Below are positions 51,941-62,543 of a DNA stretch of 64,000 nt, piece by piece; within the stretch, counting starts at the first letter, position 1, and each line of letters begins with the position of its first letter. The translations under genes were made by a program, and so were the position numbers. Below the pieces are notes generated by a model. It did not search any database and was not told the origin of the DNA. It saw only the letters and a program-made list of their open reading frames with translations. Source of the stretch: Channallabes apus (lineage: Eukaryota > Chordata > Actinopteri > Siluriformes > Clariidae); NCBI GenBank assembly GCA_030522415.1, contig CM060109.1, forward strand, positions 25,407,801 through 25,471,800, given 5' to 3'.

Positions 51941-52189
51941 ATGAAGTTTCTTTTTGTCCTCTTAATCTTGAATGAGAGATTGTTGTACATAGTGCAACCT
52001 CATCCACATGATAATGTTTTTTGGCGATTCGCTAATTGGACCGCTAAGCGATATACCAATGATTCAGACCTGTTGTGTCTTTTAGGTCCATGCATTCTTC
52101 GCTGTGTGCAAAATCTTTTGTATAAGTATGTTTCAGGTTATGTTCCTGCGCCGTGTCCGATGACCTATTATCCGCCGGCGACTTCTTGA
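51941..52189 (+). pseudogene. env: ERV env relic (signal peptide and first ~60 residues only)
   Basis: The ATG at 51941 opens a hydrophobic signal-like start (KFLFVLLILNE), followed by a short ectodomain-like part with one N-glycosylation sequon each in NWTAK and NDSD, and several cysteines. It ends in a stop at 52189, about 50 bases before the 3' LTR. The rest of the envelope gene, including any transmembrane subunit, has been deleted. Not functional. Confidence 0.55.
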
Positions 52190-52226
52190 AAGTTCTGAGT
52201 TTTATTCAACGATGTTTCTTATGAAT

Positions 52227-52239
52227 AAAAGGGGGGAAC
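52227..52239 (+). promoter_or_regulatory. ERV polypurine tract
   Basis: AAAAGGGGGGAAC directly precedes the TGTAGGG start of the 3' LTR, the expected position for plus-strand priming. Confidence 0.85.
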
Positions 52240-52562
52240 TGTAGGGAATATTTGATTTTTAGTATGTTTTATGATATTCTGTGTGCGTGAGAACAGAATG
52301 TTACTTCTTTCTCTTACCTCGACACAAGCTGCACTTTCAATAAACACATCCTATAGTAGTTTATGTTAAAGGTCGTAAAACTGTTGAACGCTCGTAAATG
52401 CAGAGCTACTCCCAATTTTATGTTCTTCTTTACCTTATCTTTTCTAAACATTCCTGACCAAATGCAAACACTCCTGCACCCTTTTCTTTGGTTCTTTGTG
52501 TGTGTGTGCGTATATATACTCCTCTCTGCCACAATAAACTTGGAACGTCTCACTGAGCACGG
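52240..52562 (+). repeat. ERV 3' LTR, first part (323 bp)
   Basis: Matches 5' LTR positions 1-328 with three substitutions and a 5-bp gap. Cut after CACGG by the BEL/Pao element. Confidence 0.93.
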
Positions 52563-53205
52563 TGTAAGTGCCATATCGCACTTGTTATGAATTATTTGTT
52601 GTGTTTATTTTATTTGCTGTTATTTCATTTATTCTACCTTGTTCTATTCATTAGTAAAGCATTAAGCATTAAGTTTGTTACATAAGCCATAATCTTTATA
52701 TTTCTTAGTCATGCATCATAAGTTGATAATCGTAGGTTGGTCTGTGATGTCATTCTACTATTACGTGCATTTGTGTGACTGTGATATGCTAGAAAGCTCA
52801 GTATAGATTTGGAAGGCTACGGAAACACAAGCTTTTGACCGTCAGCTAATGAGAGCTCCCGGTAAGCTAGAAATGTAAAATACAGCAACTAGGTTGTTGT
52901 AACCGTAAGCTAACGTAAGCTGGGAATGTAAGAAACAACAAGAGTGTTGTTATATACCCAAGCCAAGATTGTAATCTACAAGATACAGCAAATAGGTTGT
53001 TGTAAAAGTCAGAGATTTGCAAGATGCAGCAACTGGTGTCTGTAATCACAGTGGATTTACTCAAGACGACTGTATGAAGTGTTGATTCTTTGATGCTGAC
53101 AAATAAACGACAAAAGACAAAGAGATCGGACTTCTGTCATGTGAGTGAAACTTTGAGACATTAGCTACGCGTCAAAACTAGTGAAATAATATGACCGCAT
53201 CTATA
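52563..53205 (+). repeat. BEL/Pao 5' LTR (643 bp)
   Basis: Starts TGTAAGTGCCATATCGC. It contains a TGTTGTAA-type motif repeated several times (52890-53010) and AATAAACGAC near 53101. The 3' end is CTATA, against CTACA in the 3' LTR. Confidence 0.9.
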
Positions 53206-53291
53206 TAAAGTCAAAAGCTTTTCCGCTGTTTGAACGAAAACAAGTGAACACTGAAAGGGAAAGTGAAAGAGAATAGCCGTCGAACTTCACC

Positions 53292-55282
53292 ATGCCGAAC
53301 AACGAGGACAACGCTCCCGGCACTTGGCTGGGGAGCCTAACAGCGCTCCACGAGATGAACAGAAAGAACCTCAACGAGGCGCTGGATGCAAGAAAAGGCA
53401 AGCGAATTCGACTGAATGTAACGTCTACTGCATGAACTATGCACATAAGTTAGACATCCTTGAAACTGAGTACAGACCCGAATACGGGAAGCTGAGAGAG
53501 GACTTCATTAGAAGTAACGTTAATGTGCTTGTGTACAATCATAAAGATGAACACAGACGCGATTAGGTCGCTTGCGGCGCACCTGAGGCTCAAGGCCGCA
53601 CAGAATTCATAGGTACGGTGGGTCGCTGGAAAGCGGACACCAAGGACACTAAGAGCCACTCTGTGACGTCGCGAATACGCGAAGATGTCTCGCCGGGCGT
53701 CAGCGTGTCACTGATAACGGCACCATCCAAAAGGTCTGTAACTTCTACATCAACCTCAGCCCGAATAAAGAAAGCGGAAGCCAACAGAACAGCCTTGTTG
53801 ATTAAAGTAGCAGCCTTAGCAGAACGGCGGGCGTTAGAACAGAAGGAAGCACAATTAAAGGCTGAGGCAGAGCAACTAAAGGCTGATATTGAAAGGTTGG
53901 AATTAGAAACTGCGCTCGCAATTGTCGACGCTGAATTACAGGTTTATCAGGGTTGTAAAAAACGACAGCCTGCATCAAAGAGCGGAGTCATCGAGCCGAG
54001 CTGCACACGCTCGAGCAGCCCGCCTTGGATGGGCCGCAAACCTGAATACGACAGCCGCCGAAAGCCGGTAAAAGAGAGCGCAATCATTGAATCGAGCAGC
54101 GCGCGCCCGAGCAGCGCGCACATTCAACTTTCCAACTCAACATGCAACAGCCGAGCGCAGCCTGCGAACGAGAGCGCAATCACTGAATCGAGCAGCGCGC
54201 GCCCGAGCAGCGCCCACTTTCAACTTTCCAACTCAACATGCAACAGCCGAGCGGAGCCTGCGAACGAGAGCGCACTCATTGAATCGAGCAGCGCGCGCCC
54301 GAGCAGCGCGCACATTCTACTTTCCAACTCAACATGCAACAGCCGAGCGCAGCCTACGAACGAGAGCGCGGTCACTGAATCGAGCAACGCGCACCTGAGC
54401 AGCGCGCACTCTACGGACCTGGACGCCGCAATCAGTGACGGAAAACCCTGTCACACATCCCTTCAAAGACCCAAACAAACGGGCCAAGGAAAACCCAGGG
54501 ACACCGAGGACAGACAGGTTGGTAAAATTCACAAAGACTTGATTACAATGAAGAGTGCCGGTACATTACCTGTCAGCGCTTTCACTAAACCGTGCGCACA
54601 TTGCAAAGGGGAGCATATCTTAGACGATTGCTTCCAATTTAATGATAAGACACACAAAGACAAAGTAGAATTCTTAAAAAGAAACGGTTTCTGTTTCGGA
54701 TGTTTAACAAAGGGTCACTTGTGGAAAGACTGCACCAGAAAAATTACATGTTCATTGTGTTCAAAGCCACATCCAAGCATGCTACACATAGCAGTGCCAG
54801 CCACGGCGCAGTCAGCTACGAGCGCCCGTGGAAACGAAACTGAAAGTGACACAAAAAATACACCACCGGCAGAGAGTCACGAATCAAATGCGCTCACTGG
54901 GGCTGGAGGTAATTCCATCCTCCCCATTGTGCCCGTTAAAATAAAGTCCAAGAAAAAGGACACAGTAGAAGCCATGTACTATCACGTGAAAGTCCCCGAG
55001 AAGGACACTGATCTGCTGCGCTTCCTATGGTGGACGAATGGAGATGTGAACCAAGACTTAGTTGAAAATAAAATGGTAGTTCATCTGTTCGGTGCAAAAT
55101 TGTTGCCTAGTGGTGCTAACTTCGCCCTCAGAAAGACAGCAGAAGAAAACTGCAGCAATGCATCTGCTGTGGCAGTTAACACAGTGCTTAAAAACTTTCA
55201 TGTAGACGACTGCCTGAAATTTATTTCGAGTTATGACCAAGCAGTCACCCTATACAATGATCTCACAAGTCTCTGTACAAGC
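53292..55282 (+). pseudogene. BEL/Pao gag joined in frame to mid-RT by an internal deletion
   Basis: The ATG at 53292 opens MPNNEDNAPGTWLG; a frameshift near 53400 leads to the main frame, which has a TAG at 53564-53566. From 53618 the frame is open for 555 codons: an A/E/K-rich coiled-coil region (about 53780-53940), a 32-residue tandem repeat, zinc knuckles (CAHCKGEHILDDC; CFGCLTKGHLWKDC; CSLCSKPHPSMLH), and then SILPIVPVKIKSKK, which normally precedes protease. The sequence jumps directly to RT (VKVPEKDTDLLRFLWW) and the catalytic-type HVDDCLK. Protease and the first half of RT are missing with the frame kept. Ends at TGA 55283. Confidence 0.85.
54073..54410 (+). repeat. 96-bp (32-aa) tandem repeat in BEL/Pao gag, about 3.5 copies
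   Basis: Units beginning near 54073, 54169, 54265 and 54361 contain ATTGAATCGAGCAGCGCGCG or close variants. They encode an S/A/R-rich unit (ESSSARPSSAH...LSNSTCNSRA). The period is a multiple of three, so copy number can change without frame loss; it also creates a spurious open frame in a second frame. Confidence 0.92.
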
Positions 55283-55285
55283 TGA

Positions 55286-56640
55286 GGGTCTAACCTCACT
55301 AAATGGGCAAGCAATAGCCGTGCCCTACTGACTGTCATTCCCGAGAGTGAAAGGATCAAAGACATGAGAGACTTAGACTTGAGTAAAGATGCACTGCCCA
55401 TTGAGAGAGCTCTGGGGGTGCTGTGGTGCATTAACTCAGACATGTTCACGTTTAAGATTAGTTTAAAGGAACGACCTGTGACAAGAAGAGGAATTCTATC
55501 AATCACTAGCTCAACATACGACCCGTTAGGCTTTCTCCCACCTGCCATACTGCCAGCTACAATCCCAATGCAACAGTTATGTAAAGAAAAACTTGCCTGG
55601 GATGATGACATTCCCGAGCAGTTTGCAACGGCATGGAAAACCTGGCTGCAAGAGCTGCACAGACTGTCCGAGTTCAGCATAGCAAGGTCCATAAAACCAG
55701 CCGACTTCGGAGTTACAGCTACAGCACAACTCCATCACTTCTCGGATGCAAGTGAAATGGGATACGGAGCTGTCTCATACCTCAGGTTAGTAAACACTGA
55801 TGGACTTACACATTGTGCATTCATGGTGGGGAACTCCCGTGTAGCACCCCTGAAACAAACCACCATTCCACGAATGGAACTGACTGCGGCAGTGGTCGCT
55901 GTAAAAAATGACAAAACGCTGAAAGAACAGCTAGAATTGAAATTGCTGGACTCTATGTTCTGGACTGACAGTACAACTGTTTTGAGATACATTGATAACG
56001 AAACACTTCGTTTTAAAACCTTTGTGGCCAACAGAATCGCCATTATAAGAGAGTCAACCAAGTCACATCAATGGAGGTACGTTAATACCTCACAAAACCC
56101 AGCTGATTCTGCCTCCAGGGGGGTATCTTGTGAAAAGTTCATGAAAAATATTAACTGGATCCATGGTCCCTCATTTCTTAGAGAAGCAGAGTGCAACTGG
56201 CCCGAAAACATTCATAACACATCAATAATAGAAAATTTTGATGAAAATGCTGATGAAGTTAAGCTCTCAGCTTTAGTGAATGTTGTGAGCATTACAAAAT
56301 GCACAGACGCAGACGCAGTGAGTAAACTGATTAATTATCACTCTGACTGGCACAAGTTAAAAAGATCCGTTGCCTGGATCCTTCGCATTAGAGACATGCT
56401 GAAACAAAAAACAGACAGGGTTAAAACACAAGTAGACGACCCAAAGACAGAAAATCACAAGTCTCTAAAAGCTCAAGAACTAACAAAGGCAGAAAACGAA
56501 ATCATTAAGTTTACTCAAAGACAAAATTTTAAGGAAGAAATTCTCACGTTGCAAAAGAATAAAATATCAGCAGAACTCAAACAGGGAATTCACACAGCAA
56601 AAACGCAAGGCATCTGTAAAAAGAAACAGTTGCTTGTCCA
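55286..56640 (+). pseudogene. BEL/Pao RT end and RNase H
   Basis: Continues the same frame after the TGA. It reads SSTYDPLGFLPPAILPA (Pao RT connection), HHFSDASEMGYGAVSY and PRMELTAAVVAVKN, FWTDSTTVLRYI, and NPADSASRG, the RNase H signature of Pao elements. A one-base shift near 56640 is needed to enter the integrase frame. No stop in between. Confidence 0.88.
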
Positions 56641-57869
56641 AACTGGACCCAGTGCTACAGGATGGGTTGCTGAGAGTTGGAGGACGTCTTGGCACGTCCG
56701 CAATGCCAGAGCATGTTAAACACCCAGTCATTGTACCTAAAGACTCACATATCACAACGTTAATATTAAGAGACGTTCATGACAAGATAGGACACAGTGG
56801 CAGAAATTACATGCTTGCAGAATTACGGCAAAAATACTGGATTCCGACTGCTAACTCACTCGTAAGACAGTTTCTCTCCAGGTGTGTAATATGCAGGAAG
56901 TCTAAAGCTAAAGCATGTGAGCAAAAAATGTCAGAATTGCCACTCGACAGAATAATACCAGACCACCCACCCTTCACCAATGTGGGAGTAGACTACTTCG
57001 GACCCTTCGAGGTCAAACGTGGCAGAAGTAACGTTAAAAGATATGGCGTACTTTTCACTTGTCTGACAACAAGAGCCGTGCACATTGAAATTGCTCATTC
57101 GCTGGACACAGACTCTTGTATGAATGCCATGCGACGCTTTATAAGCAGGAGAGGTCAGGTGTCAGTGATGCGAAGTGACAATGGAACAAACTTCACAGGC
57201 GCTGAGACTGAACTGCACGAGGCTATTCAGCAATGGAATCAGTCACAAATTGAAAGCTTCCTTACTCAAAGGAACATACAGTGGATATTTAACCCGCCCT
57301 CTGGATCTCACTTTGGCAGAATATGGGAAAGACAGATCAGGTCAGTTAGAAAGATCTTGAGATCAGTACTGAAAGAACAAACATTAACTGACGAGAGCCT
57401 GCATACATTCATGTGTGAAGTAGAAGCGATAATGAATAACCGACCCCTCACTACTGTCTCGGAGGATCCCACAGATCTGGAACCCCTGACACCAAATCAC
57501 CTGCTGCTGATGAAAAAACAGCCAAACCTGCCACCTGGACTTTTCAAAAGGGAAGACATCTACGCACGTCGCAGGTGGAAGCAGGTTCAGTACCTATCAG
57601 ACCTATTCTGGAAGCGATGGGTACGTGAATACTTGCCCTTGCTCCAGGAGCGGCAAAAATGGTGTAGAGAAAGAAAAAACCTTTCGATTGGAGACATAGT
57701 TTTAATAATTGATGAGTCTTCTCCAAGAAATTTATGGGTCATGGGACGAATCACGAAAGTGTTCCCCGACAAAAGGGGACTGGTGAGACGTGTGTTAATT
57801 AAAACCAAGACCAACACTCTGGAAAGACCCATCGACAAGCTGTGCCTCATATATGAAATGGACTGTTAA
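56634..57869 (+). CDS. BEL/Pao integrase, complete domain, about 411 codons
   Basis: Open frame with the zinc region (H...CVICRKSKAKAC), catalytic Asp in VGVDYFGPFEV, Asp in MRSDNGTNFTGA and Glu in IWERQIRS, then NNRPLTTVSED, TPNHLLLMK and the C-terminal domain with GDIVLIIDE and GRITKVFPDKRGLVR. It would integrate cDNA with a 5-bp stagger, matching the CACGG duplication seen. As part of Pol it is out of frame with RT, so it is unlikely to be produced from this copy. Confidence 0.88.
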   Translation: MSKLDPVLQDGLLRVGGRLGTSAMPEHVKHPVIVPKDSHITTLILRDVHDKIGHSGRNYMLAELRQKYWIPTANSLVRQFLSRCVICRKSKAKACEQKMSELPLDRIIPDHPPFTNVGVDYFGPFEVKRGRSNVKRYGVLFTCLTTRAVHIEIAHSLDTDSCMNAMRRFISRRGQVSVMRSDNGTNFTGAETELHEAIQQWNQSQIESFLTQRNIQWIFNPPSGSHFGRIWERQIRSVRKILRSVLKEQTLTDESLHTFMCEVEAIMNNRPLTTVSEDPTDLEPLTPNHLLLMKKQPNLPPGLFKREDIYARRRWKQVQYLSDLFWKRWVREYLPLLQERQKWCRERKNLSIGDIVLIIDESSPRNLWVMGRITKVFPDKRGLVRRVLIKTKTNTLERPIDKLCLIYEMDC

Positions 57870-58053
57870 ATGTGTGGTAATATTTATGAAATTTGATATG
57901 CAAATGTGAACATCTGAGATAAATATTACATACTTTAAAGATTTAAAAAGTTTAAAAGGGTAAAAATGTTTGATTTCATAGCTTTATCAAAAAAAAAGAA
58001 AAAACACAAAATTGTAATTGTCAGTCTCCATGCCTGTCAATTAGGGGCTGGAA

Positions 58054-58701
58054 TGTAAGTGCTATATCGCACTTGTTATGAATGTGTTGTTGTGTTTATT
58101 TTATTTTATTTGCTGTTATTTCATTTATTCTACCTTGTTCTATTCATTGGTAAAGCATTAAGCATTAAGTTTGTTACATAAGCCATAAGCTTTATATTTC
58201 TTAGTCATGCATCATAAGTTGATAATCGTAGGTTGGTCTGTGATGTCATTCTACTATTACGTGCATTTGTGTGACTGTGATATGCTAGAAAGCTCAGTAT
58301 AGATTTGGAAGGCTACGGAAACACAAGCTTTTGACCGTCAGCTAATGAGAGCTCCCGGTAAGCTAGAAATGTAAAATACAGCAACTAGGTTGTTGTAACC
58401 GTAAGCTAACGTAAGCTGGGAATGTAAGAAACAACAAGAGTGTTGTTATATACCCAAGCCAAGATTGTAATCTACAAGATACAGCAAATAGGTTGTTGTA
58501 AAAGTCAGAGATTTGCAAGATCCAGCAACTGGTGTCTGTAATCACAGTGGATTTACTCAAGACGACTGTATGAAGTGTTGATTCTTTGATGCTGACAAAT
58601 AAACAACAAAAGACAAAGAGATCGGACTTCTGTCATGTGAGTGAAACTTTGAGACATTAGCTACGCGTCAAAACTAGTGAAATAATATGACCGCATCTAC
58701 A
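58054..58701 (+). repeat. BEL/Pao 3' LTR (648 bp)
   Basis: Near-identical to 52563-53205. Ends CCGCATCTACA, directly followed by the CACGG duplication. Confidence 0.93.
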
Positions 58702-58706
58702 CACGG

Positions 58707-58802
58707 ACTTGTGTATTATTGAGGGGTTCCCTGGATCCAGGCGGGAAGCAAAATACAGGCTGAGCACTGACTAGACGGGGTCTAGCAAAAACAAGAAATC
58801 CT

Positions 58803-58806
<4 letters not shown>
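58707..58806 (+). repeat. ERV 3' LTR, second part (100 bp)
   Basis: Matches the last 100 bases of the 5' LTR (20979-21078) without a visible difference. Ends CCTTACA and is followed by TA repeats. Confidence 0.92.
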
Positions 58807-58879
<73 letters not shown>

Positions 58880-59534
58880 TTACCGTATAAACTTTTTTCT
58901 ATGTACGGGTACAATCAGACAAATGTAACCAGAAAACAGCATATAACTTTAAACTTGCATTGATTAGCAATATAAACAACACACCTATGAGGCTGGACAA
59001 TGAAATAAACTGTGTGGGTGCCAATAATATTAAATATTTATCTGTTGATTCTTTGACAATACTGCTGCTTTTTGTTGGAAACTGGCAGACATGAAAAATA
59101 CTTTAAATAAATTTAAAGGGGACGATGGGCTAAAGCCCCCCTAAAAATGGCCTAGCGATGCCCGTGTATATATAATGAAAATATGTGTAAAGAAATTGTA
59201 ATTTATATATTCGCGTTTAATTAAAAAAAAAATTTTAATGGTTAGTGATTGTTGCAGACATTCACATTATTTTTTGGGGAAGAGCTTGGCTTGTACAGGC
59301 TACTCATCAGCAGTCGGCGCCCCGCTGTAACCAGCAGATCAAAGGAGCAGTTATCGGCTGACACGTAGCCTTCTGAGTTTGGAGACCCACAGAAGCCCCA
59401 CTGTATTATAATGCCTCTTCTCACCTTTCATTCATGATTGCGCTGATGGGGGAATTCGTAGAATTGGGGGTTTTAAAAACAATTAACAATGCCGAGTAGA
59501 CGTCTCTGCCTAAAATGTTTTTCGCCAGCAAAAC

Positions 59535-59612
<78 letters not shown>

Positions 59613-59800
59613 TCACAATCACATTCCAGCTCTTATTCCTAGTCGTGGTCAAATAATGGATGAAATAATTATTCAATGCTGGACACAAACAGCAAAAAAC
59701 ATGAAAAGCCCTAAGCACTTTATTGCTTTTCATCATGTTTTTTGCTGTTTGTGTCCAGTGTATCTAATTTTTTTTAGATCATAGACATGAATTAACTATA

Positions 59801-59874
<74 letters not shown>

Positions 59875-60045
59875 ATTCATGTCTATTCATGATCTAAAAA
59901 AAAAAAATAAAAACATATGATCTTTTTGAGTTATGAGTTGTTTTTTATTATTCATAAGACAACCTTTCAGTTTTGTAAATATTCTAGTTGTAGTGTGTTA
60001 AGTCTATCTTAAACGGTTTGGAGAATTAGACCATCCAGCTAAGAT
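58807..60045. mobile_element. Element X, copy A, right part (after the ERV)
   Basis: Starts with (TA)n and (TG)n tracts (58807-58880). Bases 59160-59360 match, inverted, 31760-31890 of X-B (shared GTCTGCAACAATCACTA and GCAGTTATCGGCT). Bases 59930-60040 match, inverted, 28720-28870. This is the order expected if X-A continues here. The far terminus of X-A is not found in the window, so this end is deleted or rearranged. Confidence 0.55.
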
Positions 60046-60157
60046 CAATATTATTAATATTAAACATTTTATTTCTATTTATTCTATGTTTTGCTGGAGA
60101 AATACATTTTAGGCAGAGACGTCTCGGTCTTGTTAAATAGTTTTAAACCCCTCAATT
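59461..60157. repeat. Nested inverted repeats: about 70-bp arms enclosing two palindromes
   Basis: Outer arms 59461-59536 and 60087-60157 (shared GCAGAGACGTCT and its inverse). Inside lies a hairpin with arms 59679-59709 and 59725-59758 (CTGGACACAAACAGC...). Inside also lies a palindrome at 59768-59908, whose arms read TTTAGATCATAGACATGAAT and inverse around a (TA)n core (59800-59870). (CT)n and (TA)n tracts lie at 59531-59608. Possibly a small TIR element that landed in X-A. Confidence 0.7.
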
Positions 60158-60159
60158 GG

Positions 60160-60758
60160 GCCAATTCATCCATCCGAAACCGGTTTGATAACTTCTCACC
60201 TATCAAAGCTGTAACTGAGCGCGCTTTCACGTTGTATATACTGTATAGACACACACACACACATATAGGCACGTGCAGAGGGGGGAGGGCGCACCCGACC
60301 CTTTCCTCCAGGATTGCCTCCTTTTTTCTGTGTATGTGCGTATGGAGCCCTGTCTTTGCCCCTCAACAATAAAATGTAACTATTAATCTCAATTTTGCTA
60401 AATAAAAGGATCGGGCTTGCATCAGTCACATGCCTGCCATTAACCAATGCTCGCCCTTGAGGGCAGAGCGCGCTCGTTACGAGCCGGGTATACGAGCACG
60501 CAAAGTGCACGCGCATTTTCTGCAGACTGGACGGTGCGGAGCTGGAGGAGAAGCAGGCAAATTAACTGGAAGGTGCAGACTGTAGCAAAACTGTAAATAG
60601 GGTGTACAGCGCACAATATAGTCTATAACAACAAATGAATTGAAATAAATGAGCGTGCTGTTTGTGCAACAGCACGACAAACATTACCTGTCCTTTTATG
60701 AACTGCACAAGTAGTGGTCATCATTAACTGCTAGCTAACTGGGTAAGGGGGTTACAGG
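60160..60758. other. No gene recognised
   Basis: Contains a (CA)n tract (60250-60262) and a GC-richer stretch around 60265-60560. GCACGTGCAGAGGGGGGAGG recalls the GCAGGGGCAAGAGAGGGCAG motif of X-B (27359, 31046), so some of this may still be element X. Confidence 0.35.
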
Positions 60759-61239
60759 CAGAGGTGGAAAGAGTAATAAAATGTTGTACTCAAGTACAAG
60801 TACTGTTACTTCAGTGAAATTTGACTTAAGTACAAGTAAAGTTACAATTATTAAAATCTACTCAAGTAAAAGTAAAAAGTAGCTCATTAAAAAATGTACT
60901 CAGAGTAAAAGTTACCGAGTTACTTTTTTATTTTTTTAACAGCGGGGGTGGGGGGGGGGGGGGGGGGATGAGGCATTCTAGTGTAGTTCAATAAAGATGA
61001 GCACATATAAATCTCAAACTAGTTGTTTTTAACTGAAGGAACACCTTTGCATAATAAAGCTGTTGTCTTTCTTGTGCTTGAAAATCAAAGTGGTCACTTA
61101 AATATGGTGTTACGTCCCAGTCTAGGGCCAAACAGCAAAAGAATGGTTCAGGGTTCTATTTTAAACTGTATGGAAATGGTGGTATATGGCAGAAAGAACT
61201 AGATCCAATCATTAACTGATGAAATAATGAGGTTTGTAT

Positions 61240-61275
<36 letters not shown>

Positions 61276-61942
61276 CAGGAGGAGGAGGATCAGATTCAGG
61301 ATGGACCCAGGCCAAAATAATAAACTAAATGGTATTTATATTTAGTAGCTAGATTACCTGCAACAACAAAAAAATACAGGTACCTTCCCGGCCTCCCTAA
61401 ACCAAAAACAGTGAAATTATCTACAAATATATACAAAGACCAACCAAACCAAAGGGACAAAGCAATAATCAAAGTCAATTGGAGGCAAAAAGTCAAAACC
61501 GGAATACACAACCAAATATCAAAACGCCAAAATCACAACCTCTTTCATCTTTCCCGCGTCTCTCTCCGGTTTATATGTGGTCGCGCTAGTTGATGACGTC
61601 ACGCTCAGGGCGGAAGCGACCGTGTGGAAGGTCAGGAAGATGCCGATGTCAGAAAACCTGGAGTGGAGTCTGGAGCGGCGCGCGACCAGGACATGATACA
61701 CACATGCGCCGCAACGGAGCATTTATACAAAGCATAATATTTTTATTATTTTCATTGATTTATTTTTTACTCAGTAGCGAAAATGATTTAAAATGTAGCG
61801 AATTACAATACTTCAAACAAAACGTACTTAAGTAAAAGTAAAATTACAGATTTTTAAAACTACTTTAAAAAGTAGAAATACACAAAAAAGCTACTCAATT
61901 ACAGTAACGCGAGTAAATGTAATTCGTTACTTTCCACCTCTG
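60759..61942. mobile_element. hAT-like MITE with 8-bp TSD, enclosing an LTR fragment
   Basis: The ends CAGAGGTGGAAAGAGTAA and inverse (TTACTTTCCACCTCTG) are flanked by GTTACAGG at 60751-60758 and 61943-61950. AAGTA/TACTT-rich arms as in the 43141 MITE, so likely a related family. A poly-G tract lies at 60944-60967. The middle (61108 to about 61735) is foreign. Confidence 0.88.
61108..61735 (-). repeat. Gypsy C-type LTR fragment
   Basis: TGTTACGTCCCAGTCTAGGG matches the outer LTR end at 40132 (TGTTACGTCCCCCGGTCTAG). CAGGCCAAAATAATAAACTA (61311) matches 45562 (CAGGCCAAAACAATAAACAA). The right border is not clear. A (CA)n tract lies at 61241-61274. Confidence 0.6.
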
Positions 61943-61950
61943 GTTACAGG

Positions 61951-62499
61951 GGGGTCCGTAGCTCTGTGTCCAGAGCTCCGTTTTAGGGAACATGTTTAGT
62001 TTTAAAGTAAGTTACAGTTTTATTTCACTAAAAGCCATCTAATATGGATACCCACATAATTATGGATTATTATATTTATGATATAAAAAAACACTGTTTT
62101 TAAAGAAAATATATTAAGTAACAGATAATATTAGGTTTATATTTCAAATTAGATAAAATGCTGATTTTCCAGCAGTAAAATTATTGTATCTCTACAGTTT
62201 AAACATTTAATAAGCACTGCATGTGCAAGTTTGTGTGTTTTATGTGTATAGATACTTAAAAATGATTACTAATTAATATAATAATCAACAGCAACATTGT
62301 ACGCCATCAGGTAAAACATAGGCTACGTTTGCTTTGCATTGTCCCGACCTGATGACAGTCATACAGTATGATGCAATTCCATATTCGTTATGAATGTGAA
62401 TTGTTGTTATTCAGTATGTTCTATCTTTTTTAACTTTGAGCACCCGCCCCTTTAAACGTCTCTGCACGGCCCTGCACACACACACACACACACACACAC

Positions 62500-62539
<40 letters not shown>
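61951..62539. other. No gene recognised; microsatellites at the right end
   Basis: A/T-rich sequence without supported features up to 62472, then (CA)n at 62473-62500 and (TA)n at 62503-62539, directly followed by Tc1 element 4. Confidence 0.6.

Positions 62540-62543
<4 letters not shown>

Larger units (their letters stand above)
52563..58701 (+). mobile_element. BEL/Pao LTR retrotransposon inside the ERV 3' LTR
   Basis: LTRs 52563-53205 and 58054-58701 (TGTAAGTG...CTACA) are flanked by the 5-bp TSD CACGG (52558-52562, 58702-58706). A purine-rich tract AGGGGCTGGAA lies just before the 3' LTR. By eye the LTRs differ at about ten positions in 645, apart from a short TTTTA-type length change. 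Gene order is gag, (protease lost), RT, RNase H, integrase, as in Pao. Coding lesions are described in the parts. Confidence 0.95.
20651..58806 (+). mobile_element. Endogenous retrovirus (class I-like), split by three insertions
   Basis: A provirus with 5' LTR, tRNA-Pro-type primer-binding site, gag, an in-frame UAG, pol, an env relic, a polypurine tract and a 3' LTR. Insertions: a Harbinger element at 22934-35226, Gypsy B from 36572 to about 49175 (with loss of part of RT), and BEL/Pao at 52563-58701. The flanks are A/T microsatellite (TATAT on both sides), so the TSD is plausible but not provable. Gag-UAG-pol in one frame plus this primer site point to the gamma/epsilon-related group. All genes are broken. 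Confidence 0.88.

Noticed and set aside
54087..54398. 103-codon open frame of RAARARAA type
   Set aside because: Second-frame shadow of the 96-bp repeat in BEL gag.
61108..61735. Complete solo LTR of Gypsy C type
   Set aside because: One border matches (TGTTACGTCCC) but no ACGTAACA-type second border or TSD could be found; kept only as a fragment.
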